In this document: in pieces, positions 46,974 through 60,093 of the stretch
How the letters are laid out: the number at the start of each line of letters is the position of its first letter
Numbering within the stretch: position 1 is the stretch's first letter
Assembly: GCA_033439685.1 (NCBI GenBank)
Contig: JAUEDM010000001.1
Span: 7,440,001 to 7,504,000, forward strand
DNA: 64,000 bases
Source: Apodospora peruviana
Lineage: Eukaryota; Ascomycota; Sordariomycetes; Sordariales; Lasiosphaeriaceae
Reading direction: 5' to 3'
Translations under genes and position numbers: made by a program
Notes under the pieces: model-generated
What the model was told of the DNA's origin: nothing
Seen by the model: only the letters and a program-made list of their open reading frames with translations
Databases searched by the model: none

Positions 46974-48021
46974 CGTCTCGGTTACTCGTCCCAAGAAGCG
47001 TATATGCGAATCGAGGGTTATGGCATCGTGTTGAACTCCAACTTGAGGGCTTTCGCATTCCCTGGACTTGCCAAAAAGAAAATGCGGGTCGTTGAGCGGC
47101 CCGCCAGGTACGGGATACTACTCCGAGGTAAGGTACCTGGGTACCTGGGTGCCTAAGTTACCTAGCGACCAGGTACGGAATACAGGAGACAGGGATCACA
47201 GGACCCAGTTGGGCTCTGAAGAACCATCAGTGGAGCCACCAATTGTCCCACCGGCCCCTCCCGCCGACGGAAAATAAGGGGTCTGACATTTGACCCAAAC
47301 ATAAACACCGCAACCCACTTCGCCCCCTTTTATAAGCTGTACTAGTCTGTTTTATTTCAACATTTCTGCAATTATCTGAGACCTGAGCAGAGTTCTCTTA
47401 TTCTAAACAGATACAGAAACTTCAGGAAAGCAGAGGCTTTCTCCCTTCCATGTTACATGAATGGGGAGGGACGAACGCTTTCCTCCCTGTGCAACTTCGA
47501 CAACGGCAGACCAGAAAAACGCCAAGTCCAAGCTCGCCAGTAAAAGCAACGACAGCACAACAGAACAAACATAATGTGATGATTTTTGGATTTAGTTTCG
47601 ATTCGATTGTGATGGTATATGGGTGAAGCCGGAGGAAGGGGGGAAAGCATTGCGAGAACTCCCCCCGATCCACTCCTCCCCACCATCTCGTGCTTCAGTG
47701 ACACATGCATGCTGTTCCATCCGGGATATCAACAACAAAGGAGACAAAAACAAATAGAGATAAAAAAGATACCAAGCGCAAGGAGGCAAGGGAAGAGGCA
47801 AAGAAAGAAACACAAGTGAACGACATGCACCGAACGATTGACGACAAGGCCACCACCGCCGTCCGCCAGCCCGCAAGGTGTGGAAATGTAAAAAATAATA
47901 GGACGAGTAAAGGAACACCAAAACCAAAAAGGGAATAAAAATTATAATATACATGTTCTCCAAAAAAAAAAAAAAAGACCCGCAAACACCAATTTTTTCG
48001 GTTTAATCAGTCCATCAATCA
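46974..48021. other. intergenic region between msc7-like and dnf1 genes
   Basis: About 1 kb containing the promoter of the aldehyde dehydrogenase gene and the 3' flank of the flippase gene, both on the minus strand. It holds the GGTACCTG tandem repeat at 47132-47155 and a poly-A tract at about 47963-47976, close to the flippase stop. No further gene is seen. Confidence 0.5.
47132..47155. repeat. 8-bp tandem repeat GGTACCTG in a promoter
   Basis: GGTACCTG GGTACCTG GGTGCCTA. It lies 159-182 bp upstream of the aldehyde dehydrogenase ATG, so it may be part of the promoter. GGTACC is palindromic. Confidence 0.7.
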
Positions 48022-51000
48022 TCATGGATCAATGCTCTTCTTCGAAAATGCAGACAAGCCCCTCTTCCTGACCGTAGTCAAGTTAAACCTCCTCTGCCCA
48101 CTTGACTGGCCCTGCGCCGAATGTGAACTCTCAATTCTACTAAGTCTTGCCGCCGAGGTAAAGTCGTTACTGGCCTCCAATGATGGCCGAACTCTGTCCA
48201 TCGAGGCCCTTATCCTGTCGTACGACGGTCTTGCCCTGTCAATAGACGGCCGCACCGGCATCTCCTGGTCCATCTCTGTTATCTCGTCTTCTTCTAACCG
48301 TGCGTCAAGGGACCTGCGATCGCGATCATGCATGGTATAGTTCGTGCCATCACTTCCGTTCTGCGTCCGCGTGTTATGCGTGGTCGTAACCGAAGGAGGA
48401 TAGATAGGCCGCCTGTCTTCATCCACGCTGGCGTAGTGCGCATGCTTCGCCTTCCCTCTGCGGGTGGATGATTCGGACGATCCGGCCGAGGCGCCCTCAA
48501 TTCCGTTCTCGTCAACGGGCGTACCCTCTGCGGCCGTCTTGCCTTCAATGCTGGCGAACTGACCTAGCCTGATCTGCTCCCGAATAATATCCACGTCATA
48601 CGGAAAGCGCTGCTTCTGGATGCACTTGACGACGAGACGTGGGAGCAGGCAGATCGTTGGTGTGACGATCAGGCACATCCAGAAAGTTAACTCTTGGTAG
48701 ACTTGCGGTGCAGACTGATAAAAGGAGCCCGCAGAGGTAGTAGCCATGCTGTATACTCCAGTCCAAAAGAAGATGAACAAGTCGCTAAGCGCAACGACCA
48801 GCAGCATGAGCCAATCCCAGCGGTAGGTATTGATCAAAATATACGTATTGATGGTAATAACGGCAGGGTGCGCAATGTAGCATCCCAATCGGGTGCGCTC
48901 CGCAATATCGAGCCCATTCCCGGAAGCCGCCGCGGTGAGGACGACGAAGACAAATGGGATGAAAAAACTGACGACGGATTGATAGATTCCGTCGAGCATG
49001 TATGCCCTACACAGCTGTTAGTTTCACCATCGATAAAAGGCTTCTCCGCCACCAACAAACTTACCAAAACTTCGTTTGCGTCCACTCCAGCCGTTCAATA
49101 CCACGTCGATAGAGTTGCGGCACTGCCAAGGACACCGTGTCGCTCACATCCTGATCCAGCACTCCCATGAGTACGACCGGGACCGAGGTGAAAAACAGGT
49201 TGAACATGAGGATGTATGTGTAGTCGAAGATGTAGGAAATGTCGAAGTTGCAGAACACCTGAAACCAAAAGATAGCCCAAGTCCACACCATGTTCTTGTA
49301 GAAAAAATTGCTAATCGTTTCTGCCAAGCGACGGTAGGACCATCGGCCGTGGACAAGCACCAATCTCTGCAAGAACCTAAACTGCCCTATAGCGTAATCT
49401 GAGGACATCACGGCCTGGCGTCCTTCGACGCCGGCGATGCCCACACCAACGTCTGCCTCCTGAATCATGGCGACATCGTTTGCTCCGTCACCAATGGAGA
49501 GGGTCATGACGTCCAGCCCGTGCTTCACCATGGAGACAACGGCCGCCTTTTGGGCGGGACTGACACGGCAACAGAGCACCGACTTGCACTGCTTGCACAA
49601 CAACAGGAACTTCTGCCTCAGTCCGTCACTGAGCACCCATCGCAGCGTAAACCCGTCAATAACGAGGCCGTGCGTGGCTGCTGGTGGCTCGTGGTCCTTT
49701 AGTGCATGTTTGAGTTCCTCATCGCTGCCTGTCATGCCAAATTTCGCCAGACCCTTATCCAGATCTGCCTCAGCGAGACGTAGGTATTCATCCTCAGTCG
49801 AATCGCCGCTCTCATCCTCAATTACTTGCAAGCGTATGAGATCCATATCGTTGTTGAGCAGGTTGCATGAGAAGCCGATATTGATAGCCGTCTCGACCTT
49901 GTCGCCCGTTAGAACCCAAAGCTTGATTCCGGCGTCACCCAAGAGTGCAATGCTATCAGGGACTCCGTCTTGGAGACGATCTTCGATCGCCGTTCCTCCG
50001 AGAAGCGTAAGCTCCTGCTCAATCTTATCGGCGACCACTTCAAGCTTCTCCTCGCGGTGCTCTAGGGCTGTGGATGCCAGATCATACTCCTTCCGCCAGT
50101 CGATGTACTGCTGCTCTGTGAGCTGTCTCTCAGCAATACAGAGAGTTCGGAGACCTTCCACAGCGAACATCTCGAGGTGCTGCGCTGTCTCTCTGCGCAA
50201 CTCAGATTGCTCGCCTCTCTTGAGGCGTGAATAGATGACGCTGTCGGCGCCCTTGCAGAAAAGGAGAATTTTCCCATCGGGCATCCTCACGATCGAGCTC
50301 ATCCTTTTCCTGCTCGAGTTGAACTCGATGGTGTTGAGAACTTCGAAATGCTTATCTTCACCCATGACATTGAGGTCGATCCCATCACTGGACATGCCCA
50401 GGACTGTGAAACCCATATCACGGGCTGTGGCGACCAGTGCAGCCTCATCGGGGGACTGCGCCTTGAAGGTGATTTTTGGCGGATCACCAGGTTGCTTCTC
50501 GGTGATGACGGTGTGACAGAGGGCAAGTGCCAACATGAAATGCTCGTTCGCCCGCTGCTGTTGAAGCCCGTTCTTACCAGCAAGATCCTCAACAAAATCA
50601 GGGGCGATGAAGGTCAAATCTTCGTCGTGCAGATAGGGGTTGTCGTGCAGCTCTCGGAGACCTTGTATCGCTCTTACTTTAGCGGCCGCGATCTCGGCTA
50701 TGATCTTGGCAGATTCCTGGCCAACGTCTACCCCCATCCTTTTGTTCATGCCGGCTTGTGCTTCAGTGTACGCCTCTCCGTATGGCTGTCCGTTGATGGA
50801 GGCCTTCTTGAACTCCATTACGTTTTGCGTGAGGGTGCCTGTCTTGTCCGAAAAGATGTATTCGATCTGGCCAACGTCGTCGGAGATGTTCCACGATTTA
50901 GGCACGCAGGGCTGATCGATCTTATCGTAGTACATCCCCACGTCGCTGTAGATGAAGAACGCCTGGAGCGTCCTGACGATTTCGAGCGAGATGTAGAGAG

Positions 51001-52789
51001 AGATGGGCACCAGATTCTGGAACACAATGATGGCAGCCCAAAAGGTGATGAAGCCCGTCAGGCCTGGGGTCCCTCCAATAGAACCATATTCGAACCAATA
51101 CAAAGAGGCATCCGTCTTAGCCCACGAGCTCCCATTTGCGATGGCTACAATGAGACACATGACCAAGAGGATACCGAAGTTGCAGATGACATTGAAGTTG
51201 AGCTCTCGGGCAATTCGTGCTCGCTTGCTGGGCGTGATTCCTGCGTTCATCATAATTTTTGTGTCGTGGCCGGTGAAAAGAACAATTCCGAGAGCCCATT
51301 CGGTATTCCGAAGGTTGCATCCGCGCAAAAGCATGTTGTCGATGGTGAGCCCCTCCGACATCTCAACCGGCTCGCCATGGGGGTTCCCAGGGAGTCTCTG
51401 ACGCCATTTTATGGCGCCGTTGTATTTGTAAAGATTCGGCTGGGGCGGTTCGCTCTCGACTATGAACTGAGCACGCTCGCAATCCCGCGCATGCTTAAGC
51501 GTTCGACCACAGCGTGCCGCGGTCCGGACCTTCAAGTTGGTCTCGCCATCCAAATTCTTGGTCTCAACGTAGCACTGTCCATCCGGATCCGACGTCGCCA
51601 GGATAATAATATCGGCCGGCAGCTCATCGTCATTGTAAATACGAACAAAGTCGCCCACAACCAGATTTTTCCACGCGTCCTTATGGAACCGGGCCTTGCC
51701 AGAAATGGGTATCTCCTGGTTGATCAGATCGCCCTTGACGTTCTGGAAATGCGCCTGGGCTTCTTCCGAGGTCGATGGACCTCTGGGTCCTTCAGCGCCA
51801 GGATGCAACTCCCCCTTCGCTGGCTGAGGCGGCAGTGGAGAGGGCACCGGCGTCATCTGGATTTCCTCTCGTGCGGACACAAAGGACTGCCGCGACCGTG
51901 GGGAGCCCACCGATTCCCAAGGGGTCGTCCTCGTCTCGATTGAGGCGCGTGGATCATCATAAATGGCGGATATCTTGCGCGACGGTTCGACATCCTTCCT
52001 TTTCCAGAGGCTTTCAATGGAATACCATATCTTGCCAAAAAAGCGGGAATTGGCCTTCTTGAATCTTCGCCATGTTGAAACGTTGTCCTCCTCCACATTC
52101 ACGTTTTCCCAACCAGACAGGCGGTGAACAGGTGCATTGTTCAGCTCAATATCCAGTATCGTTCTTCGGTAGTCCTCGACAGCGTCTTTGATTCCAGTCA
52201 CGACGATGATAAAAATTAATGGTACTGCGTTTAGTCCGGGGTTGACACCTCCGAAAATGGGGAATATCTAATTGAAAGTTAACGCCAACAGCCCAAAGGG
52301 CTGGAGCAGGCAGGAGGCCGCGGATTGGTATGAACTTACAACTAAAATAACAACGAAAAGGAAAAAAATGTTGGCGATGTTGTGGAATTGGAACCACAAG
52401 TTCTTGGGTATGAAGGAGAGCGGAGTGTACTTGGCTGTCCGAATTTTGTTGCGCGTGTACTGCTGCAAAGGGCGCCCCTCTTCATCTTTAAGTTCGTCTG
52501 GTAACGGAAGATTGAAGAAGACAGTCCTGGGCGCGTCACCATCCCCATCGCTCGTGACGCTGGCGCCGTCGGTATTCCCAGCGCCATCGGTCTGTCGCAG
52601 GGATTCGGACCCTCCTGATGCCCTCTTCTTCTCGTTGGAGGCGGCCCTGTTGTGTTTCCTGTGAACTAGCGACAGGCGCTTGAGGCTACTGCTCTTGACC
52701 GTCAACTTCCGCGTCGCCCACCTCGACCTTTGCATCGAGAGCGGCGGTTGGTCGCCAGCCTCCTCCTCCTCCGGCTGCCTGTTCACCAT
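48022..52789 (-). CDS. phospholipid-transporting P4-ATPase, Dnf1-like flippase, 1545 aa
   Basis: Flips phospholipids from the outer to the cytosolic leaflet at the plasma membrane and in endocytic traffic, normally with a Cdc50-family partner that is not in this window. Three exons: 52789..52340, 52267..49065 and 49006..48022, with introns of 72 and 58 nt, in frame. Motifs: PLSFIPKNLWFQFHNIANIF near the first membrane span, actuator DGET (390-393), PISL in TM4 (571-574), phosphorylated Asp624 in SDKTGTLTQN, KGAD in the nucleotide domain, and GDGANDVAMIQ before the last membrane block. The inserted cytosolic loop around residues 213-245 (KKANSRFFGKIWYSIESLW) and the PISL motif favour Dnf1/2 over Drs2. 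The N- and C-terminal tails are charged and disordered; the C-tail has repeated RPS-x-D/E-R motifs, possibly phosphorylation sites. Confidence 0.95.
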
Positions 52790-55700
52790 GATGGGAGAAT
52801 CGCGGGCAGAGCCCGATCAGCCCGAGCCGTCCGCCAGGATGGCCAGAATTGGCCAGGGCTCTGTTTCGACGCCACTGCAGTTCAGGTTGCGTAATGGCCA
52901 GATTCGGGTTTCGTCGTTGGCGGGCAAAAATATGGGACCGAATAGAAGGTTGACGGATAGAAGGTCGACGGTGGAAAGCGGTTTCGTGGAGCGAAAGTTG
53001 AAAATGCCCAATCGGTCGTGGAAAGCACGTCGGATGTTGAAGCCAAGAGCAACCCGGGGTTGGATGAGGATATTGGCGGTGGTTATGGGACGGCGGGCCG
53101 TCGGTGGTGGTGGTGGTGGTGGTGACGGGAGTCGAGGGAGGAGATTCAGGAGTAAGAAGCCAGAGCCTGGAAAGTCGAAGGTGCTTGCCCCGGCGTTTTT
53201 GGCAGCCCGGGTAAGCCGGGCTTTTTTTGCAACTACCTGACCTAATTAGCGCGAAAAGGGACCTGGGATGCGGTGGAGGGCGGGACAGCGCTGAGCGGCC
53301 TTTCAAGGAGCGGACAATCGTCAAGCCCAAACCCGCATGAATCGGTGAGTGAACAAAAAAAACTCCAATGGCTAAGAGCAACCTGGCAAGGGGATCCTAA
53401 CTAAGGTACAGAACAGATTGGCAACAAAAGGCCAGACTTCCCCACGTGAAGAAGCGAAGCACCCCTTCACCGAGAGAATCTGGGGGATTGCTGGCCTCGG
53501 ACCCTGAATTGGTAATCAACCTAGGTACCTAACCTTGGGCCACGGGCCCGTAGGTACTACGACCTGTGCCCTGCGGCGTAAAACCGGAAGAGGGACGGGA
53601 CTGGTAAAGCTCTCATTTCACGGCGTCACCACAAGAATGGAGGACAGGGTGGGGCGCTCGTTAGCTGTCCACTGAGCACCACTGTACCACTAACACTTGG
53701 GCCAAGGGTCGCTCACGTCGGTCTGAATCACCGCCTCATCTAGGGCTCACGATGAGCTTATTGTCTTCAAGCGCGAAGATGACGATTCGCGTTAACAAGC
53801 CCGACAACCTCTTCATTGTCGGATTTGTCACGCAGTTGAGGCGCTGTACAAACCCGAGGATACATCGCAGGTCCTCAACATCATCTCATAAGTCGCCGAC
53901 CGCAGCGGGGGAAGGATGCGCCTAGCCACTGGCGACGGAGACAATGGACAAGTTGCTAAAAGGAGGCGAGGGGCTAACTTACTTCCACCTCAGATATTAA
54001 CAACCAACCTGGGCTCCATCTTGCACGCGGAGTTACATCCTATTATCTCCTGGGAACACACGCGCCCACTTTGTTCGAATTTCTTGCGAACAGAGACATC
54101 AACCGCAACTTAACACAGCATTCAAAGCAGTACGAGTACGGCGATAACATGAACATTATTCCTGGCGCAGCAGCATGTGCAGGTGCACTCTCATTCTGAA
54201 TCACTCTGATTGACGGGATGTTTGGAGACGAACAGGTTCGACTCCCGTCGCTTGCCCTGGTAATTTCTAGATCGGAAAGCTGCACTGCTCCGTCGCAGTC
54301 GCTCCTGAGCGTCCTTACGCTCCGTGGCCCAGCAAAAAACGTCGCCTTGGCTGGTGCACCAACCGGCCCGCTATCGTGTGCATCCAATTGATTATTCGTG
54401 CTGTCGGGAGTCGGGTTTTGGCAAATTCCCGGCGCCGAGGTGAACTGGACGGCAGGAAGCACACTCAGCCCCCCGCTGAAGATTACTGGAATTATGGGAG
54501 CTCCTTACTAATGACACCCACCACTGGCGGCGGCGTCATTTCTTCACCGCGCGGGCATGTCGCAGGCTTCGCGACGCGTGAAGCCGGCCGGTTATTGGAT
54601 CTCCAGCAAACATCTTCAAAAGACCCTGAGTTCGTGACCTCGCCCAACTCCATGTCTCTCCATCTCGCCGAGAATTCCGATAGGTCTCTGACATCTGACA
54701 CTGCGTACTCATACAAGTCGTGCACATTTTCCGTTCCATGTACGGAACTACAGTATGGTGTACCAGGTTGACAGCCTCGCCTCGCCTCGCCTCGCCATGT
54801 TATCTTACCTACAGTACCAGCTCCACTTGTCCCCAACACGATCGACCGGTAATCGCCGGAGTCGTGCATTCTCACCATTATATTATCCCAGAAGGCCGCA
54901 TGCTACGTCATGCCATGCCATCATTGAGATATCAGTACAGTATCACGCTGCAAACTCGGTGCCAAGTGCCCAACTGACGAGGCGGGTGGTGGGGTCAGCG
55001 AAGATGGTGAGCTGAGATTTCGTTTGGAACAGTCGCGAACTTGCAGTCCTGGTGTGCTTCGCTCCACAACGAACGCAATAAGGCAGTTGTGTACAGGGTC
55101 TATATGGAGGTCAGCCCTGAGCTGTGGCGGTGATGCTGCCTTCGTTCCATACTTATTGCAGAATACGGTGTGAGGTAGTAACAAAGGGTGGCACAGGTGC
55201 TGGAAGGAGTTTCATCTCTTTCCAGGAACAGCCGGCTTTGAAACTTATGCGTTCTCCGAGGAACCTGCCTGCCTCATGGCGATTAGGCGGCCCACCTATG
55301 GCCCCCTTTCACCTTTGGCGAGCTCCCGAGCCCCTTGTCCCACGGCGTCGGTCACGGACGGTCCTGGGCATCATAGGAGATCTACCAACCTAAAGTACTG
55401 TACTTGAAGAGGTGTCCCTTGCCTGCGTGTGTTCTTCGGGAAGCCCACAGACATGACTCGTTAAAATTTAAGCATCCTGACCGTTTCAAGTCCGGGGACA
55501 ACGGCCGACAGCTAGGTTTTCTTAGAATAACATTCTTTTCGCTGTTAAGTGTTACCTTAACCCAAAGTGGGCTACAGAAGGATCATGAATCAATCGTCTG
55601 AAATCGATTTGAGTTGGGAGCTCGATCCGCGCCAAACTGGCTGCTACTGTAAGCCCTAGACCAATCATCGCATCTTGTGCGTATCTTCGCCACTTCGACA

Positions 55701-56319
55701 TCGACAGCTGGCAAAATACCTCCCGAAATACGGAATATGAGGCCAATCGAACACATGAAAACTCAGCTGCCGTTCCTCGAAGTCGTCTTTGTTCAAGCCC
55801 ATATCTGCCCCTGATGTTTGATATCTTACCCCTTTGTGGCCCAAGCGCCACCATACCTAGATAGAAAGGACACTAAGAACGCTGACAGAACTGAGAACAG
55901 GTAATGATATTCGTACTATAGTCGCACGAGCCACTCGAGGACTCCGCTGCAGATAAATTGCGCCCTACGGGGTAAGGATGTACCGCATTACCTAATAACC
56001 TTTGCACGACAGACACCCGACGTCTCGTGCGTTAAGACGCGTCGCTCTAATTGAATGACCCGCGTCACTTAAGTACCTGAGGCATCCAGTCTAACTGGTA
56101 GGCGGCCTGGCGACGGGAACGACACCCAACTGGGAGCCTCCACCTACAGACCTACCTAGTCATCCGTATCCTAGTCAACTGAACATCTGGTTCGCAGCTA
56201 CGCATTCGGAGCCCGAAAACAAGACGACTACGCCAAGCTCACATTGAATGCCGCCCTCTCAAAAGATGCGTTGACAATCCGCTGGCAAGTATTCGTCACG
56301 CGACTGCTAATCCGGAAAC
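52790..56319. other. intergenic region between divergent dnf1 and CANIN-like genes, 3.5 kb
   Basis: Contains the two promoters. The first 600 bp upstream of the flippase is C/G-rich with a (GGT)n run near 53104-53121. A CCTAGGTA octamer is at 53520. A 5-bp repeat (GCCTC)x4 is at 54774-54796. A 100-codon ATG-started frame at 55552-55854 (minus) has no recognisable domain. No gene is supported. Confidence 0.5.
54774..54796. repeat. pentanucleotide repeat (GCCTC)x4
   Basis: GCCTC GCCTC GCCTC GCCTC GCC in intergenic DNA. A simple repeat with no function suggested. Confidence 0.8.
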
Positions 56320-58395
56320 ATGTCCAAGAACGCTGCTATCACCAGCTTCTTCAAGCCCATTCCCAAGGACTCGCAGTCTCCAAGACAAAGCTTGCAACCT
56401 TCTCAGTTGTCTCCGAAGCCAGCCCTGCCCGCCCGTGCCTCGCCTTCTCGCCGCGTTACACCCCCAGCACCGTCATCACCTCTACCACTTCCCTCACCCT
56501 CACCCGCTGCGCCTGTTCGAGACCGGAATGCGGTAATCCAAGGCTCGGAAGATGAGGACGACGATGATTTCTCGTCCGATGATGATCTTCCTTCATTCTT
56601 TACCCGACCCAAGGGTTCGGGAGGCGCCGTGCCTGTCCCGGGGAGGGCCGGGAGGGACACCAGCAACCTGTGTGCCACCCCCAAGGCTAAGCGGACTGCC
56701 GTTGAATTCCACTCCTCGCCTCTAACTATCATGCCTAAGCACAAGTTTGACATGAGAGCTCTGATGAAGCACGCAGAGGCCGACAATGCCCTCGAAGCCA
56801 GCGAGCGGCGTATGGTCTCCGCCTTGTCTCGGGAGTCTCCCTCTGCAGACAAACCCGGGGTCGGCTCTGAGAAGGTCACCACTAGCCTGCATGAGACCAT
56901 GCTAGATGTGTTTCCTGATGCCGACAGTAGTCAGGATGAGAACACCCGCGAAAAGCTAATGCGTGCCGTGAAAAGGACGGAGGCGACCGTGCATCGGAAG
57001 CAATATTATTTTTTCAAGGAGGGCGGCGACAGCCAGCAGGCTGAGTGCGCCTCAGTCGGAGCACGGCGTCAGTTTCCAAAGACTGCCGCTACGGGAGTCT
57101 GGAAGTTTCTGGCGCCAGCCCAAGGCAGGGCTGAATTCTTTGAGGACGGGCTTCCCTATCATATTCAGACCAAGCTGCAAAATCTGCCTGATGGGATATT
57201 TCTCTGGATATTGGAGGAAATTCCCTGCGAAAAATCCAAAAAGCTTCGGGAAGAATACCTGAGACTGCTTGGAGCGTGTCCAGGTCACGCCGGTCGCCTG
57301 ATGAACGAGGACTCGGTCACTCAGATCTTCCGGATCCTCGATGTGTCAGAGCGAGCCCTCGACTTTGGGCCTCAGAGAGCAATCAGCAAAAGCTCTGAAC
57401 ATAGAGAACCATATTCGCAGCAGCGGAATTGGATCCCTCTACAATCTGTTCTCCGGACCATACAGGAGACAGCACACGGTATGGAGGTTGCGCCCCTCAT
57501 AAGGTCCTTCTCAATTCTTCTGCGACTTGGCATGGACCATCTCGTGCGTGAAGACCATGCACTTGAACGTGACTATCAGGACGCAATGTTGAGGCTTGTT
57601 GAAAGTATTCCCAAGGACTCTTGGGACTTATTTGTATGACAACATCCCACCCTTGTCTCTTTTTTATGTAGTTCTCTCAATGGCTCTGCTAATATCCAAT
57701 TTCATGATTCGCAGTGCAAGGAAGTCGGCATATCCCTCTACAACCACGTAGATGAATACTCTCTTCGCTGGGACGGCGTTTCCTCGATCCCATTGCTCCA
57801 CCCTCGCCTGGTCGAGCTCCGCCGGCGGCTGGCCATCATCTTCGTCTTTGACGACCTGCAGAGAGGGGAGTCACCCCCGGAAGAATCATTCCACATGCGT
57901 GCCGTTCTTGACAGGTTGGAATCCGACGACCACGGAGTTTTCGTCGTCGACCGCCACCGTGCCGACTACTTCGAGCTCGCCGCTTTAGCAGGGCTGCTTG
58001 GCATCGCCATCGGAGACGGCAACCCACCTTCCCCTGCGACTTCAGGCAGCACTTCTGCTCCAACGGCGGGGTCGGCCACCACCGTCAGGCAATACAACGC
58101 CGATGTGGACGAGCTCGCCAAAAAGATCAAGGTCATGTGGTCCAACATCCAAGCGCAGGGCGCCGCGTACGCCTCGAGGATGGACGCCAGGGTGATGCTG
58201 AAGGACCTCGAGCGCAGACTGCAGCACGCTACAAGAACTAGACCGCCGCCAAAGGACGATATAATATTTGGCATTAAGTCGGGCGAGGAGTACGATGGTG
58301 AGGAACGACCGAAGCAGCAGCGGTTTATGAAAAGGTTCTTTCAACAAGGAAAGGAACAACAGGCGCCATCGCTACCAGCTTTACCAAACATTTAG
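56320..58395 (+). CDS. putative DNA-repair protein, Nse6/SLF2 (CANIN)-like, with PIP-box-like N-terminus, 664 aa
   Basis: Two exons, 56320..57633 and 57715..58395, with an 81-nt intron (GTATGA...TTCGCAG) joining DSWDLF to CKEVG in frame. The first 13 residues, MSKNAAITSFFKP, fit a PCNA-interacting (PIP) box with Asn in place of Gln. An acidic stretch (EDEDDDDFSSDDD) and Ser/Pro-rich linkers follow. From about residue 255 to 515 the protein is helical, with WKFLAP, LRTIQETAHGMEVAPLIRSF and ELRRRLAIIFVFDD. This layout resembles fungal CANIN-domain proteins (the Nse6/SLF2/FAM178 group that loads Smc5/6), but I assign it from memory of family features, not from a search. A helical region with coiled-coil character is near residues 560-590. 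An 8-codon upstream ORF lies at 56248-56274. Confidence 0.6.
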
Positions 58396-59122
58396 CCTGC
58401 AACACCTTAGGAGCAATAAATACCTGGGGAAGTAGAGGTCGTACCCTACTTTTACGATTACGTGCATATGGCAAAGACTTGGAGCTATCAGATTATACCG
58501 ATATAAGACAAATGAGGATTGTACAGGGTCGGTACGCTAATGATATTGGTGGATTTCGAGATGACCAATGGCAATACCAGACAGGGCGAGCTGTTTTATG
58601 ATAGAGTATGACGTTATTTCCTCTTCTATTCTTGAAGGTGCGAGATAAACTGAACAAGTATATTCGGGAGGAGGGGTGGGTGTAAACAGGGCGGTGATTT
58701 ACATACATTTCGGACCAGACGATAGTTTTGATCCATGAATACCTAGGTGGACAGGGTGTGGGAAGAGAAAGTGGTGTTTTCTTCCCATGTATCATACACA
58801 AAAAAAAAGACAAATTCGAAGGACACTACCTCCACGTGCGTGGCCGGCGCATCGACTCTTGGCAACCGTCTCCACGGCTTCTTCCCTTTATCATGTTCAA
58901 GTCTTATGCCTTCATAACCGTCTCCTTGCTCGGCCACTGGAAACAGACAATTGCTTCAAAGACGTGCTTTACTCAAGGACTAGCTATCCGTCCGCCCTCC
59001 CCCATTCTCCAACGTAAACTGAACATAGTTTGCGGCACCTTCTTTGCTACCAGGCCACTTAAAGCCCACACATGCAACAACCGAACAGCATCAAATGGTC
59101 TGCTTTGGTCGACTGCTCTGTT
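58396..59122. other. intergenic region between convergent genes
   Basis: 727 bp between the stop codons of the CANIN-like and V-ATPase E genes. It must hold both 3' ends. No gene is seen. Confidence 0.55.
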
Positions 59123-60093
59123 TTAGTCAAAGAACTTACGGTTCGGATTCTGGCCAAACAAGGCGTCTCGCATAGCAGGTAGGGCGCTCTCTCTAAGCAG
59201 ATTAAGCCGTTCCTCGAGCGTGTTGTTGATATCAATCTTGCCGTCGCCACCGACGATGGAGACACCACCCGCGCTACACAAAAATCATGCAATCAGCTTC
59301 AGAAACAGGGAAACGACTTGAAAGGTTGCAATATTTGGTGATGCTTTTGGCCACTCACCTCCCCTCGGGCAACGGGTTCTCCTCGTCGATTTCGGCAACG
59401 GTGTTCTTGCCTACTGCCTCCTTATATTCCTTGGATGCGGACTCGATCGCCTTCTTGACGAGGTCGTAGTCCGCCTTGCGCGCACGGATCTGCAGATCGG
59501 GCTCGTTCATGATGTAGAAGCCCTCGAGAATAAGACCCTTTAGCACGCCCTCGTAGCGCTTCCTGTCCTTGGCGACGGAGCCCAGCTTCTGCTCGGCAGC
59601 CTCGAAGATGTCATCCAACAACTCCTGGCGCGCCCCCAGCACCTTGAGCCGGATTTGGTTGGCCACCTTGGACCGTGTGATTTGCTGCGACATGGTGGCC
59701 TGCTTGAACTTCTTGGCGTAGTTGTTATCGATGGCGTCCTTCTCCTGCTGGACAAGCTTGCCCTTCTCGATGTTGAATTCCTCGTTGGCTTTGATTTCGA
59801 TCTCGCGCGCTTTTTCCGTCGCTTCTTGCTTGATGAAGGCCGTCATCTTACGGAGCTCTTGTCCGACCTAGAGAGAGAAACAGGCGGAGTTTGGTGGTTA
59901 GTCTATAGGAATCATCACTGGATTGTAAACATCACCACCGGCTCGTAGTTTTCCGCGACACGCAATGCCATGACTATTTGACAGGAGTGGCGTGCGAGGA
60001 GAGGGGTGTAGAACAGCTATCCAGGAGGTGCTCGCTGGAGAGCCCAAGAAATAGACGCACCTGGTCGTCGGACAATGCGTGCATTTGTGACAT
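59123..60093 (-). CDS. V-type proton ATPase subunit E, 230 aa
   Basis: Peripheral-stalk subunit of the V1 sector, linking the catalytic head to the membrane sector of the vacuolar proton pump. Three exons: 60093..60061, 59867..59359 and 59273..59123, with introns of 193 and 85 nt, in frame. It starts MSQMHALSDDQ/VGQELRKMTAFIKQEATEKA, continues through a long N-terminal helix rich in Lys, Glu and Gln (EKGKLVQQEKDAIDNNYAKK), and has the globular C-terminal part with GGVSIVGGDGKIDINNTLEE and the final FGQNPNRKFFD. The length equals that of fungal Vma4. The short first exon of 11 codons followed by the longer intron is easily missed by gene prediction. Confidence 0.97.

Noticed and set aside
50348..51943. 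531-codon open frame on the plus strand
   Set aside because: It runs antisense to the central exon of the P4-ATPase, whose sense frame carries all family motifs. Its translation has no recognisable domain, so it is a codon-usage shadow.
54225..54260. GGTTCGACTCCCG, resembling a tRNA T arm
   Set aside because: Neither a T stem nor any cloverleaf forms with the sequence on either side.
55552..55854. 100-codon ATG-started frame on the minus strand with one hydrophobic stretch
   Set aside because: It is free of stops and has a real ATG, but nothing in it is recognisable and no neighbouring exon could be joined convincingly.
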